Positions 1 through 5,717 of a stretch of 9,236 nucleotides of DNA are shown piece by piece. Source of the DNA: Geodermatophilaceae bacterium (GTDB lineage Bacteria; Actinomycetota; Actinomycetes; Mycobacteriales; Geodermatophilaceae); contig JACCQS010000158.1 of NCBI GenBank assembly GCA_013814015.1, positions 1-9,236 on the forward strand. The letters run 5' to 3'. Made by a program: the position numbers and the translations under genes. Each line of letters opens with the position of its first letter. Positions within the stretch are counted from its first letter, which is position 1. Under the pieces are notes generated by a model. That model worked only from the letters and a program-made list of their open reading frames with translations, had not been told where the DNA came from and made no database searches.

Positions 1-119
1 ACCGGCTCTGTGACGGCAAGCGGTCCGTCACGCGCGATCAAGGCGGTCAGTCGTTGATCGACCGCGCTGCCGGTTGCTCGGTCGTACTCCACCCAAGCGG
101 AGGTGTCAGCCAGAATCAC
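1..119 (-). CDS. vapC: VapC-type PIN-domain ribonuclease toxin, N-terminal part (cut by window edge)
   Basis: This is the toxin half of a type II toxin-antitoxin pair; VapC proteins are Mg-dependent endoribonucleases that cleave tRNA, rRNA or mRNA when freed from VapB. Only the first 39 codons are visible. They begin with the typical PIN opening ILADTSAWVEY, with the acidic metal-binding Asp at residue 5, and continue to a second expected acid, Glu38, in the TEPV segment. The start is GTG at 119: it overlaps the vapB stop in a GTGA junction, the usual coupled arrangement of vapBC operons. The gene runs off the left edge, so the remaining catalytic Asp residues and the toxin's integrity cannot be checked. 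The family call rests on the opening motif plus the adjacent VapB; assignment to a particular VapC subgroup is not possible. Confidence 0.85.
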   Translation of the reverse strand, partial: MILADTSAWVEYDRATGSAVDQRLTALIARDGPLAVTEP

Positions 120-328
120 GCTGCTCCACGAGGCCAGACATCGGCAGGCGGCTCATCGATGGCGCCTGCCCCCCGCATCTCCAGGGCCTCCTCGCGCGTC
201 ATCGGCTGGCCGGCCAGGGGGCGCAGCGCAAGGTCCACCGCCTCGGTCTTGGTACGGACCCCGTACCGGTTCATGATCTTCTGGACGTAGACATCCTCGA
301 TCTCGATGTTCGTACGCAACCTGGCCAT
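116..328 (-). CDS. vapB: VapB-type antitoxin
   Basis: Antitoxin of about 70 residues. The N-terminal part matches the VapB family of short DNA-binding antitoxins: MARLRTNIEIEDVYVQKIMN followed by RTKTEAVDLALR, that is a beta-strand then two helices that dimerise and bind the operator. The C-terminal half (PMTREEALEMRGAGAIDEPP) is the acidic tail that in this family wraps the toxin active site. I chose the ATG at 328 rather than an in-frame ATG 33 bases upstream because it gives the standard MxxLRTNIEID-like N-terminus and sits 6 bases after a promoter-like TACGTT with no Shine-Dalgarno sequence, suggesting a leaderless mRNA. It lies 38 bases downstream of coaX on the same strand and overlaps vapC by 4 bases. 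VapB or the VapBC complex normally represses its own promoter, and an inverted repeat fitting that role lies just upstream. Confidence 0.9.
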   Translation of the reverse strand: MARLRTNIEIEDVYVQKIMNRYGVRTKTEAVDLALRPLAGQPMTREEALEMRGAGAIDEPPADVWPRGAA

Positions 329-334
329 ACACCT

Positions 335-340
335 AACGTA
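335..340 (-). promoter_or_regulatory. Candidate -10 element of a leaderless vapB promoter
   Basis: Read on the minus strand, TACGTT (TANNNT type) ends 6 bases before the vapB ATG at 328, so transcription would begin at or next to the A of the ATG. No convincing -35 or ribosome binding site is seen. It would give vapBC a promoter independent of coaX. Inferred from sequence only. Confidence 0.45.
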
Positions 341-353
341 CACCCGACGTGTA
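339..353. promoter_or_regulatory. Inverted repeat, candidate VapB(C) autoregulatory operator
   Basis: Perfect 5-5-5 inverted repeat TACAC-CCGAC-GTGTA directly upstream of vapB and overlapping the upstream edge of its candidate -10. VapBC complexes typically bind short palindromes over their own promoter, so position and symmetry fit autorepression. The repeat is short and the binding role is inferred. Confidence 0.5.
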
Positions 354-366
354 AAGTGCATTCACC

Positions 367-1128
367 TCAGTTGCGTCCGAAGGCCAGCCGCAGGCCGTGC
401 AGGGTGAGGTCGGGGTCGTGCTCCTCGATGGTCTTCGACGCCGCGATCACCAATGGCGCCAGGCCGCCGGTGCCGATCACTCGCGGGCGGGCGGGGTAGG
501 ACTCGGCCAGCTCGCCGAGAATCCGACCCACGAGTCCGTCGACCAGGCCGGCAAAGCCGAATACGACGCCGGACTGGACTGCTGTCACGGTGTTCTTCCC
601 GATCGCGCGCGCCGGTGCGACGAGTTCGACCATCCGAAGTTGCGCTGCTCGCTCTGTCAACGCGTCGACGCTGATCTCGATCCCCGGTGCCAGCGCGCCT
701 CCGAGGAACTCCCCACCGGGTCCCACGACGTCCAGGCTGGTCGAGGTTCCGAAATCGACGACGATCGCCGGCCCGCCGTACCGCTCGTAGGCCGCCAGGC
801 TGTTGACCACCCGGTCGGCGCCCACCTCGTGCGGGTTGTCCACGTGCAGGGGGACACCGGTCTTCACACCGGGACCGATCACGATCGTCGGGAGATGACC
901 GAAGTGGCGGGCCAACATCAAGACGATCTCCCGCCGTATCCGCGGCACCGTGGAACAGGCCACCACACCGGTGACCTGCTTCTGGTCGAGCAGCCCGCAG
1001 ATCGTCAGCGCCAGCTCGTCGGAGGTCGCCTGGGGATCGGTGCTCACCCGCCAGGACTCGACGATCTCGGACTGATCGAACAAACCCAGCACCGTCTGGG
1101 TGTTACCGACGTCGATGGCCAGCAGCAT
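367..1128 (-). CDS. coaX: Type III pantothenate kinase
   Basis: A 253-residue cytosolic ASKHA-fold kinase that phosphorylates pantothenate to 4'-phosphopantothenate, the first step of CoA synthesis; type III enzymes are typically insensitive to CoA feedback and need a monovalent cation. Visible motifs: N-terminal phosphate-binding DVGNT at residues 6-10; VDNPHEVGADR at 97-106 with the family's catalytic Asp105; the second phosphate loop DFGTST at 125-130; FLGGALAPG at 141-149; a C-terminal GTGG at 209-212 and LTLHGLR. Length is normal. The ATG at 1128 was chosen over one 42 bases upstream because MLLAIDVGNT is the family's N-terminus and a GGGGA stands just before it. The gene ends the cofactor cluster, downstream of nadC and a small unknown gene. 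In mycobacteria the orthologue (Rv3600c) coexists with a type I kinase, so activity should not be assumed from homology alone, but all signature residues are present here. Confidence 0.95.
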   Translation of the reverse strand: MLLAIDVGNTQTVLGLFDQSEIVESWRVSTDPQATSDELALTICGLLDQKQVTGVVACSTVPRIRREIVLMLARHFGHLPTIVIGPGVKTGVPLHVDNPHEVGADRVVNSLAAYERYGGPAIVVDFGTSTSLDVVGPGGEFLGGALAPGIEISVDALTERAAQLRMVELVAPARAIGKNTVTAVQSGVVFGFAGLVDGLVGRILGELAESYPARPRVIGTGGLAPLVIAASKTIEEHDPDLTLHGLRLAFGRN

Positions 1129-1200
1129 GTCCCCAGACCCGTCCTGTTCCTTCGACTGCCAGAGCCACACCTCGAAGCAGTAGTTCCTGCGCGGAAACCA

Positions 1201-1530
1201 TCAGTCCGCTCGGCTGACCTCCTGTACGTCGACCAGCCTGCTGGAGCCCGGTTCGTCGCGTGGGTCCACCTGCACCTGGTCGTACTCAGATGATGTCTGC
1301 AGTTCGTAGTGGACCGGCACCTCTGACAGAACGTCAGCTCCCACATCCGAACGACTCACAACGAGATCGATGATCAATATTTTCGGGTTGATCCCCTGCG
1401 GACCGTCGTGCTCGACCAGTTCCGCCGTCCACGAGCCGTCGTCGAAGCACACACAACCATCGACGCACAGCGTCTCCGGCTTGCCTGGCATGCGATCGTA
1501 AGAAGCAGTCCATTCGCCACAGAAATCCAT
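1201..1530 (-). CDS. Small acidic cysteine-containing protein of unknown function
   Basis: I do not recognise this 109-residue protein. It has four cysteines, all in the first 28 residues (4, 22, 26, 28; the last three as CxxxCxC in LCVDGCVC), an acidic composition, and a middle and C-terminal part with alternating hydrophobic residues (ILIIDLVV at 51-58, VPVHYEL at 71-77) suggesting beta strands. No signal peptide or membrane segment is evident. Start choice is firm: the ATG at 1530 follows an almost perfect AAGGAGG Shine-Dalgarno sequence with 4 bases between. It lies between nadC (100 bases) and coaX (72 bases), the widest gaps on this side of the cluster. A hand count gives 195 G/C of 330 bases (59%), and only 29 of 60 in 1321-1380, lower than samples from its neighbours, which suggests a later insertion. 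That it is a real gene rests on the strong ribosome site and strand agreement. Confidence 0.72.
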   Translation of the reverse strand: MDFCGEWTASYDRMPGKPETLCVDGCVCFDDGSWTAELVEHDGPQGINPKILIIDLVVSRSDVGADVLSEVPVHYELQTSSEYDQVQVDPRDEPGSSRLVDVQEVSRAD

Positions 1531-1534
1531 CTGT

Positions 1535-1541
1535 CCTCCTT
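1535..1541 (-). promoter_or_regulatory. Strong Shine-Dalgarno site deciding the start of the small unknown gene
   Basis: AAGGAGG on the minus strand, 4 bases before the ATG at 1530. It is the best ribosome binding site in the window and the main support that the 109-residue reading frame is translated. Confidence 0.8.
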
Positions 1542-1630
1542 GCTTCGGCGGCCGGCGATCGGCTCGCTGAGGAGTCTTGCAGCGAGGCATCTAGCTGGAT
1601 AGGCCTTTCACTGGTCGAGGAACCGCTCCG

Positions 1631-2524
1631 CTATGCGCTGCGCAGATCGAGGGCTAGATCGAGGATCGGCGCCGAGTGGGTCAACGCACCGACCGACAAG
1701 TAGTCGACGCCGGTTTCGGCGTATTCACGCGCCCGCTCTATTCGGAGTCCGCCGGTGGCCTCCAGTTCGGCCCGCCCCCCGACGGCGAGTACGACTTCGC
1801 GGAGCAACTCGGGAATCATGTTGTCGCAGAGCAGGAATGTCGCTCCGGCCTCGACGGCCTCCCCCGCCATGTCCACTGTGGTCACCTCAACTTGCAGTGT
1901 TACGTCAGGAAAGTGTTCGCGTACGCGCTGCATCGCCGGCACGACGCCCCCCGCGGCCAGGACGTGGTTGTCCTTGATCATCGCGACGTCGTAGAGACCT
2001 CTCCGCTTGTTCTGTCCACCACCGACGCGGACCGCGTACTTCTCCAGCGCGCGCAAGCCGGGTGTTGTCTTGCGGGTGTCCAGAATCTGCGCGCCGGTTC
2101 CGTGCACGGCGTCCACCCAGGCTCGAGTGAGCGTGGCGATCCCGCTGGCTCGGCAGAGCAGGTTCAGTGCGGTCCGCTCGGCGGCCAGGATGGTTCGAGT
2201 CGGTGCGGTGATAGTGGCCACGATGTCACCTCGCGCGACGAAGTCCCCGTCGCTGCGCGACACAGAGATCTCTGCTTCAGGTGGACCGTAGGAACCGAAC
2301 ACCGCCAGCGCGACCGACAGGCCGGCAACGATCCCCGCTGCCCGCGCCACGATTTCGGCGGTGTCCACTTGGCCGGCCGGGATCGTGGCCTCCCCGGTCA
2401 CGTCGTGCCCGGCATGTGGTCCGTCGCCAGGGAGGCCGAGATCCTCGGCGAGCGCCCGAGCCACGAGCTCGCCCACCCAATCCGGATTCAGGCCTGAGTC
2501 GGCGATGCGAGGGTCGTGCGTCAT
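1631..2524 (-). CDS. nadC: Nicotinate-nucleotide pyrophosphorylase (carboxylating; quinolinate phosphoribosyltransferase)
   Basis: A 297-residue cytosolic enzyme that converts quinolinate and PRPP to nicotinate mononucleotide, CO2 and pyrophosphate in de novo NAD synthesis. Family landmarks in order: ERTALNLLCRASGIAT (116-131), DTRKTTPGLR (149-158), EKYAVRVGGG (161-170), IKDNH (183-187), QVEVTT (211-216), CDN (233-235), EATGGL (265-270) and the closing SVGALTHS (277-284). Arg117, Arg151, Lys152, Arg174 and Lys184 are at expected substrate-binding positions. The normally invariant His of the GGGxNHR loop is replaced by Lys173 (QNKR), confirmed in the DNA as AAG; see findings. The ATG at 2524 overlaps the nadB stop as ATGA, implying translational coupling. 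A longer open frame continues upstream to 3172, but that part lies over nadB in another frame and is not coding. Length is normal. Confidence 0.96.
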   Translation of the reverse strand: MTHDPRIADSGLNPDWVGELVARALAEDLGLPGDGPHAGHDVTGEATIPAGQVDTAEIVARAAGIVAGLSVALAVFGSYGPPEAEISVSRSDGDFVARGDIVATITAPTRTILAAERTALNLLCRASGIATLTRAWVDAVHGTGAQILDTRKTTPGLRALEKYAVRVGGGQNKRRGLYDVAMIKDNHVLAAGGVVPAMQRVREHFPDVTLQVEVTTVDMAGEAVEAGATFLLCDNMIPELLREVVLAVGGRAELEATGGLRIERAREYAETGVDYLSVGALTHSAPILDLALDLRSA

Positions 2525-4182
2525 ACCGTGGCACCTTGTGCCGCATCGGATTCGGCGCCGATTCGCAACGGGTTGAAGGCGGTCTGCAGCGTGCCGTCGG
2601 CATCGAGGGTCACGTCGATCCGGCCCAGCCAGGATGCGTCTGCATCGGGGTGATCCGCTCGCCAATGGCAACCGCGGGTCTCGGTCCGTTGGGTCGCGGC
2701 CGCCGTCAGCGCACTTGCCACCATGAGCAGGTCGGTGACCTCCCAGGCTGCGGGACCCGGTTCCTGCACGGCACGGATGGACAGGTCGCGGAGAGTCTCG
2801 CCTGCCTTGGCCAACCCGTCGCCGGAACGCAACGCCGCAACGTGGGTGGACATGGCCGCGGTGAGTTCCGATCGGATTGCCGGGTCCAGCGCGCCGTACG
2901 GTGCATGCGCTGGAACCGGATCTGCCTGCGGGAAAAGATCTTTGCCAAGCACAGCACCGATCCGGGCGGCGAAGACCAGGCCCTCGAGCAACGAGTTGGA
3001 GGCCAGTCGGTTTGCCCCGTGCACTCCGGTACAGGCGACCTCCCCGCAGGCGAACAATCCAGGCACCGACGTAGCGCCCCACACATCCGTACGCAGGCCG
3101 CCGGAGGCGTAGTGCGCGGCGGGACGGACCGGGATCGGCTCCGACCGGGGCTCGATGCCAGCGGCCCGGCAAGAGGCGATGATGCTCGGGAACCGCGCGT
3201 CGAGATCCGCTATCCCCGTGGCGTCCAAGCGGACGTGGTCGCTGGCCTCGCGGAGCATGACACGGGTGATCGCCTTGGCGACGACGTCGCGCGGCGCGAG
3301 GTCGGCCAGCGGATGAATGCCGGTCATGAACCGCTGCCCCCCACCGTCGATCAGAAACGCCCCCTCACCGCGCATGGCCTCGCTGATCAGTGGCTGCTGA
3401 CCGGTCGCCTGGGGACCGAGATAGAGCGAAGTGGGGTGGAACTGGACGAACTCTAGGTCCGCGGCCACCGCCCCGGCGCGCAAGCCGAGGGCCACCCCGT
3501 CCCCGGTGGAGACCGAGGGGTTCGTCGTCGCGGCGTAGATCTGACCCATCCCGCCGGTGGCCAGGACGACCGCTCGAGCCAGTACAGCGCCGACCCCGTC
3601 GGTACTGCCCTCGCCGAGCACATGCAGGGACACCCCTGCCGCCCGACCGTCGGCGGCAAGGAGTAGGTCCAGGACCATCGCATGCTCGATCAGGTCGATC
3701 CCAGCGTCGCCGACGATGGCCGCGTGCAGGGCGCGTTGCACCTCGGCCCCGGTCGCATCTCCGCCCGCGTGCACGATCCGGCGGGCATGGTGCCCACCTT
3801 CACGGGTCAGGGCCAGCTTGCCGTCCGGAGTGCGGTCGAACGCGGCACCCAGTTCGATCAGCTCACGAAGCCGACCGGGTCCCTCGTTGACCAGGACGTC
3901 GACCGCCACCGGATCGCAGAGCCCGACGCCGGCCGCGTGCGTGTCGGCGGCATGGGCGGCCGGGGTGTCCGTCGGGTCCAGCACGGCGGCGATCCCGCCC
4001 TGCGCCCAGCGAGTAGAGCCGTCGTCAATGTTGACCTTGGTCACCAGGATCACCGACAACCCGTACGACCGGGCGTGCAAAGCCGTACGAAGACCTGCGA
4101 CGCCGGACCCGACCACGCAGACATCCGCCTGCCGGGACCATCCTGGGCCGGCAGCGTTCAGCCGTCGGGGAAGTCCGGACAC
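2521..4182 (-). CDS. nadB: L-aspartate oxidase
   Basis: FAD-dependent enzyme of the succinate dehydrogenase/fumarate reductase flavoprotein family that oxidises L-aspartate to iminoaspartate, the substrate of quinolinate synthase NadA. Numbered from the GTG at 4182 (553 residues): dinucleotide-binding GSGVAG (25-30), STRWAQGG (56-63), REGGHHARR (127-135), QFHPT (247-251), EAMRGEGA (268-275), PRD (297-299), HYASGG (357-362) and a GEVACTGVHGANRLASNS stretch (380-397). Residues matching known active-site groups (Glu128, His249, Arg298, His357, Arg392) are all present. The start is uncertain: GTG at 4182 has GCAGG 7 bases ahead and gives a mycobacterial-like AGPGW...ADVCVVGSG N-terminus; GTG at 4200 lacks a spaced ribosome site; an ATG at 4281 would overlap panD by 47 bases. 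No nadA is next to it, although these genes are often linked; NadA would have to be encoded elsewhere. Confidence 0.95.
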   Translation of the reverse strand: MSGLPRRLNAAGPGWSRQADVCVVGSGVAGLRTALHARSYGLSVILVTKVNIDDGSTRWAQGGIAAVLDPTDTPAAHAADTHAAGVGLCDPVAVDVLVNEGPGRLRELIELGAAFDRTPDGKLALTREGGHHARRIVHAGGDATGAEVQRALHAAIVGDAGIDLIEHAMVLDLLLAADGRAAGVSLHVLGEGSTDGVGAVLARAVVLATGGMGQIYAATTNPSVSTGDGVALGLRAGAVAADLEFVQFHPTSLYLGPQATGQQPLISEAMRGEGAFLIDGGGQRFMTGIHPLADLAPRDVVAKAITRVMLREASDHVRLDATGIADLDARFPSIIASCRAAGIEPRSEPIPVRPAAHYASGGLRTDVWGATSVPGLFACGEVACTGVHGANRLASNSLLEGLVFAARIGAVLGKDLFPQADPVPAHAPYGALDPAIRSELTAAMSTHVAALRSGDGLAKAGETLRDLSIRAVQEPGPAAWEVTDLLMVASALTAAATQRTETRGCHWRADHPDADASWLGRIDVTLDADGTLQTAFNPLRIGAESDAAQGATV

Positions 4183-4234
4183 GCGATGACCTGCGCTCAC
4201 TCCTGGAGGCGGGTAGTCGACGTCCCTGACTCGG

Positions 4235-4669
4235 TCATGCGAGCAGGTTAGGGCGTCGTGGGTCGTCGCCGCGACGTGCATCGGTTGTCCCCGATGCCGG
4301 GGCTGCCATGTCAGTGTCCAGCGAGACCATCCGGTTGGCCTCGTCGACGTGCACCACCTTGGGCAGATAGCTCTTGGCCTCAGTCTCGTCCAGCAGTCCG
4401 TAGCTGATCAGGATGACCAGGTCGCCGGGATGGACGAGATGGGCCGCCGCACCGTTGATACCGAGCACTCCGCTACCGCGTTCGCCGGGGATGACATAGG
4501 TCTCCAGCCGCGCTCCGTTGGTGACGTCCACGATGGCCACCTGTTCACCGGGAAGCAGGTCGGCGGCGTCGAGCAAGTCCTCATCGACGGTCACCGATCC
4601 GACGTAGTGCAAATCGGCATGCGTGACCGTGGCGCGATGGATCTTGGACTTGAGCATGGTCCTGAACAT
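4235..4669 (-). CDS. panD: Aspartate 1-decarboxylase (pyruvoyl-dependent)
   Basis: A 144-residue proenzyme that makes beta-alanine from L-aspartate for pantothenate synthesis. It cleaves itself between Gly24 and Ser25 ([10 protein letters not shown]) to form the pyruvoyl cofactor on Ser25; the site is intact. Other family landmarks: [18 protein letters not shown] at 5-22, with Lys9 and His11; [17 protein letters not shown] in the middle; and [17 protein letters not shown], which includes the conserved GAAAH of the active-site region. The C-terminal 25 or so residues are polar and unconserved, as in mycobacterial PanD. The ATG at 4669 is preferred to one 18 bases upstream because MFRTMLKSK matches the family N-terminus; a GGGAGG lies 10 bases ahead, slightly far. 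It is 107 bases downstream of panC, across a gap with paired palindromes, and upstream of nadB. Confidence 0.96.
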   Translation of the reverse strand: MFRTMLKSKIHRATVTHADLHYVGSVTVDEDLLDAADLLPGEQVAIVDVTNGARLETYVIPGERGSGVLGINGAAAHLVHPGDLVILISYGLLDETEAKSYLPKVVHVDEANRMVSLDTDMAAPASGTTDARRGDDPRRPNLLA

Positions 4670-4701
4670 CAGTCCGACGCCTCCCATCCACCATGACCAC
4701 C

Positions 4702-4715
4702 GTTATCGCGATAAC
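4702..4715. promoter_or_regulatory. Perfect 14-base palindrome (proximal operator-like box) upstream of panD
   Basis: GTTATCGCGATAAC is its own reverse complement. It sits 33-46 bases before the panD ATG and has no spacer, so it would not form a stable RNA hairpin and is more likely a binding site for a dimeric protein. It matches the second box in 13 of 14 positions. The regulator is unknown to me. Confidence 0.6.
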
Positions 4716-4742
4716 CCTCCGATTGAGGGGCCGAATCGCGCA

Positions 4743-4756
4743 GATATCGCGATAAC
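4743..4756. promoter_or_regulatory. Second near-identical palindrome (distal operator-like box) upstream of panD
   Basis: GATATCGCGATAAC, whose inner TATCGCGATA (4745-4754) is a perfect palindrome. It is in the same orientation and differs by one base from the box at 4702-4715. Centres are 41 bases apart, about four helical turns, which would place two bound dimers on the same face of DNA. A partial ATCGCG (4735-4740) lies between them. It is only 17 bases from the panC stop codon. Confidence 0.6.
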
Positions 4757-4775
4757 GGTCGGAACCCGGTCCGGT

Positions 4776-5717
4776 TCACCGGTCGACACCCAGCGTGACG
4801 GGTAGGTTGTCGATCAGCCGGGTCGTACCCAGGCGCGCGGCGACGAGTAAGCGGGCCGGGCCGAACTTCGGAGCTGGCCCGAGATCAGGGTCGGTCAGGG
4901 CGAGATAGTCCAGCTTGAGTTCGGGCTCGGCGTCGAGCACCTCCTGGGCTGCGGCCAGCACGCGCGATCCGCCCTGTTCGGCCATGGCAGCCCCGGCCGT
5001 CAGGGCACGAGACAGCGTGCGGGCCACCACGCGCTGATGCCCGTCGAGGTAGCGGTTGCGACTGGACAGCGCCAAACCGTTGCTCTCGCGCACGGTCGGG
5101 TGGCCGAACACAGCGACACCCAGCAGCAAGTCCTGGCTCATCGCACGGATGAGAACGAGCTGCTGGTAGTCCTTCTCGCCGAACACCGCGGCGTCGGGCC
5201 GGACCATGCCAAAGAGCTTGGCCACGACCGTGAGTACGCCAGAGAAGTGCCCGGGTCGTACGGCGCCCTCCAGTTCGCTGGCCAGCGCGCCCCCGTCGAT
5301 CCGGATTCCGAGATCAGACCCGTACACCTGCTCGCACTCGGGCGCAAAGAGGAGGTCAACGCCCTCCTCGGCGCACATGTCGAGATCGGCGGACGGCGTA
5401 CGTGGATAGCGTTCGAGGTCTTCACCAGCCGCGAACTGGGTCGGGTTGACGAAGATCGACACGACCACGTGGTCGCCCATCGATGCAGCGGCCCGCAGCA
5501 GAGCTCGATGCCCCTCATGGAGCGCGCCCATCGTCGGGACCAGGACCACCCGGCCGGTCAGCGCGCGGCGGGCGGCTGCAAGTTCAGGCCTGGTGCGGAC
5601 CACCCGTACGGCGTCAACGCTCTGGCGGTTCGCGGCCGAACCGCCAGAGACGGGAGGCGGTACATCGACCGAGTCGGCTGGCCGCAGCGGAGGGACCTGG
5701 AGGTCGGCGGCGGTCAT
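4776..5717 (-). CDS. panC: Pantothenate synthetase (pantoate-beta-alanine ligase)
   Basis: Cytosolic nucleotidyltransferase-fold ligase joining pantoate and beta-alanine with ATP via a pantoyl-adenylate. The 313 residues show PTMGALHEGH at 61-70 (HxGH-type signature His67 and His70), SIFVNPTQF at 87-95, GEDLERYPR at 98-106, RPGHFSGV at 154-161, GEKDYQQ at 180-186, and RESNGLALSSRNRYL at 210-224 (KMSKS-like loop). All substrate-binding landmarks are intact. The ATG at 5717 overlaps the stop of the upstream DUF2520 gene as ATGA, which supports coupled translation from this start. It implies a roughly 35-residue N-terminal extension rich in Pro, Ser and Ala before the core begins near VRVVRTRPEL; a GTG at codon 39 is a possible but less supported alternative. 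Part of this extension is encoded by a perfect hairpin (5620-5649). The product of PanD, encoded next downstream, is one of its substrates. Confidence 0.95.
   Translation of the reverse strand: MTAADLQVPPLRPADSVDVPPPVSGGSAANRQSVDAVRVVRTRPELAAARRALTGRVVLVPTMGALHEGHRALLRAAASMGDHVVVSIFVNPTQFAAGEDLERYPRTPSADLDMCAEEGVDLLFAPECEQVYGSDLGIRIDGGALASELEGAVRPGHFSGVLTVVAKLFGMVRPDAAVFGEKDYQQLVLIRAMSQDLLLGVAVFGHPTVRESNGLALSSRNRYLDGHQRVVARTLSRALTAGAAMAEQGGSRVLAAAQEVLDAEPELKLDYLALTDPDLGPAPKFGPARLLVAARLGTTRLIDNLPVTLGVDR
5620..5649. repeat. Perfect 13-bp stem-loop inside the 5' end of panC
   Basis: Arms 5620-5632 (CTCTGGCGGTTCG) and 5637-5649 (CGAACCGCCAGAG) are exact reverse complements around a 4-base loop CGGC. 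It falls within codons 23-33 of panC, in the unconserved N-terminal extension. In the panC direction no T-run follows it, so it is not a standard intrinsic terminator. It may be a small mobile palindromic repeat tolerated in a non-essential segment, or an mRNA structure affecting panC expression. Confidence 0.75.

Noticed and set aside
397..1293. Plus-strand open frame of 298 codons opposite coaX
   Set aside because: Antisense to a well-supported kinase, no recognisable domain or ribosome site.
1563..1586. Possible terminator hairpin (6-bp stem, 12-base loop) between nadC and the small unknown gene
   Set aside because: Stem too short and loop too large, no T-run; chance level in GC-rich DNA.
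2525..3172. Upstream extension of the nadC frame giving a 513-residue protein
   Set aside because: The extra part is Arg/Gly-rich, overlaps nadB in another frame, and the family N-terminus starts at the ATG at 2524.
2281..3456. Long plus-strand open frame of 391 codons opposite nadB and nadC
   Set aside because: Arg/Gly/Pro-rich translation with no family motif, fully antisense to two clear enzymes; an expected by-product of GC-rich codon use.
5620..5649. Reading the panC hairpin as an intrinsic terminator
   Set aside because: No T-run on either side and the location is inside an intact reading frame upstream of the catalytic core.
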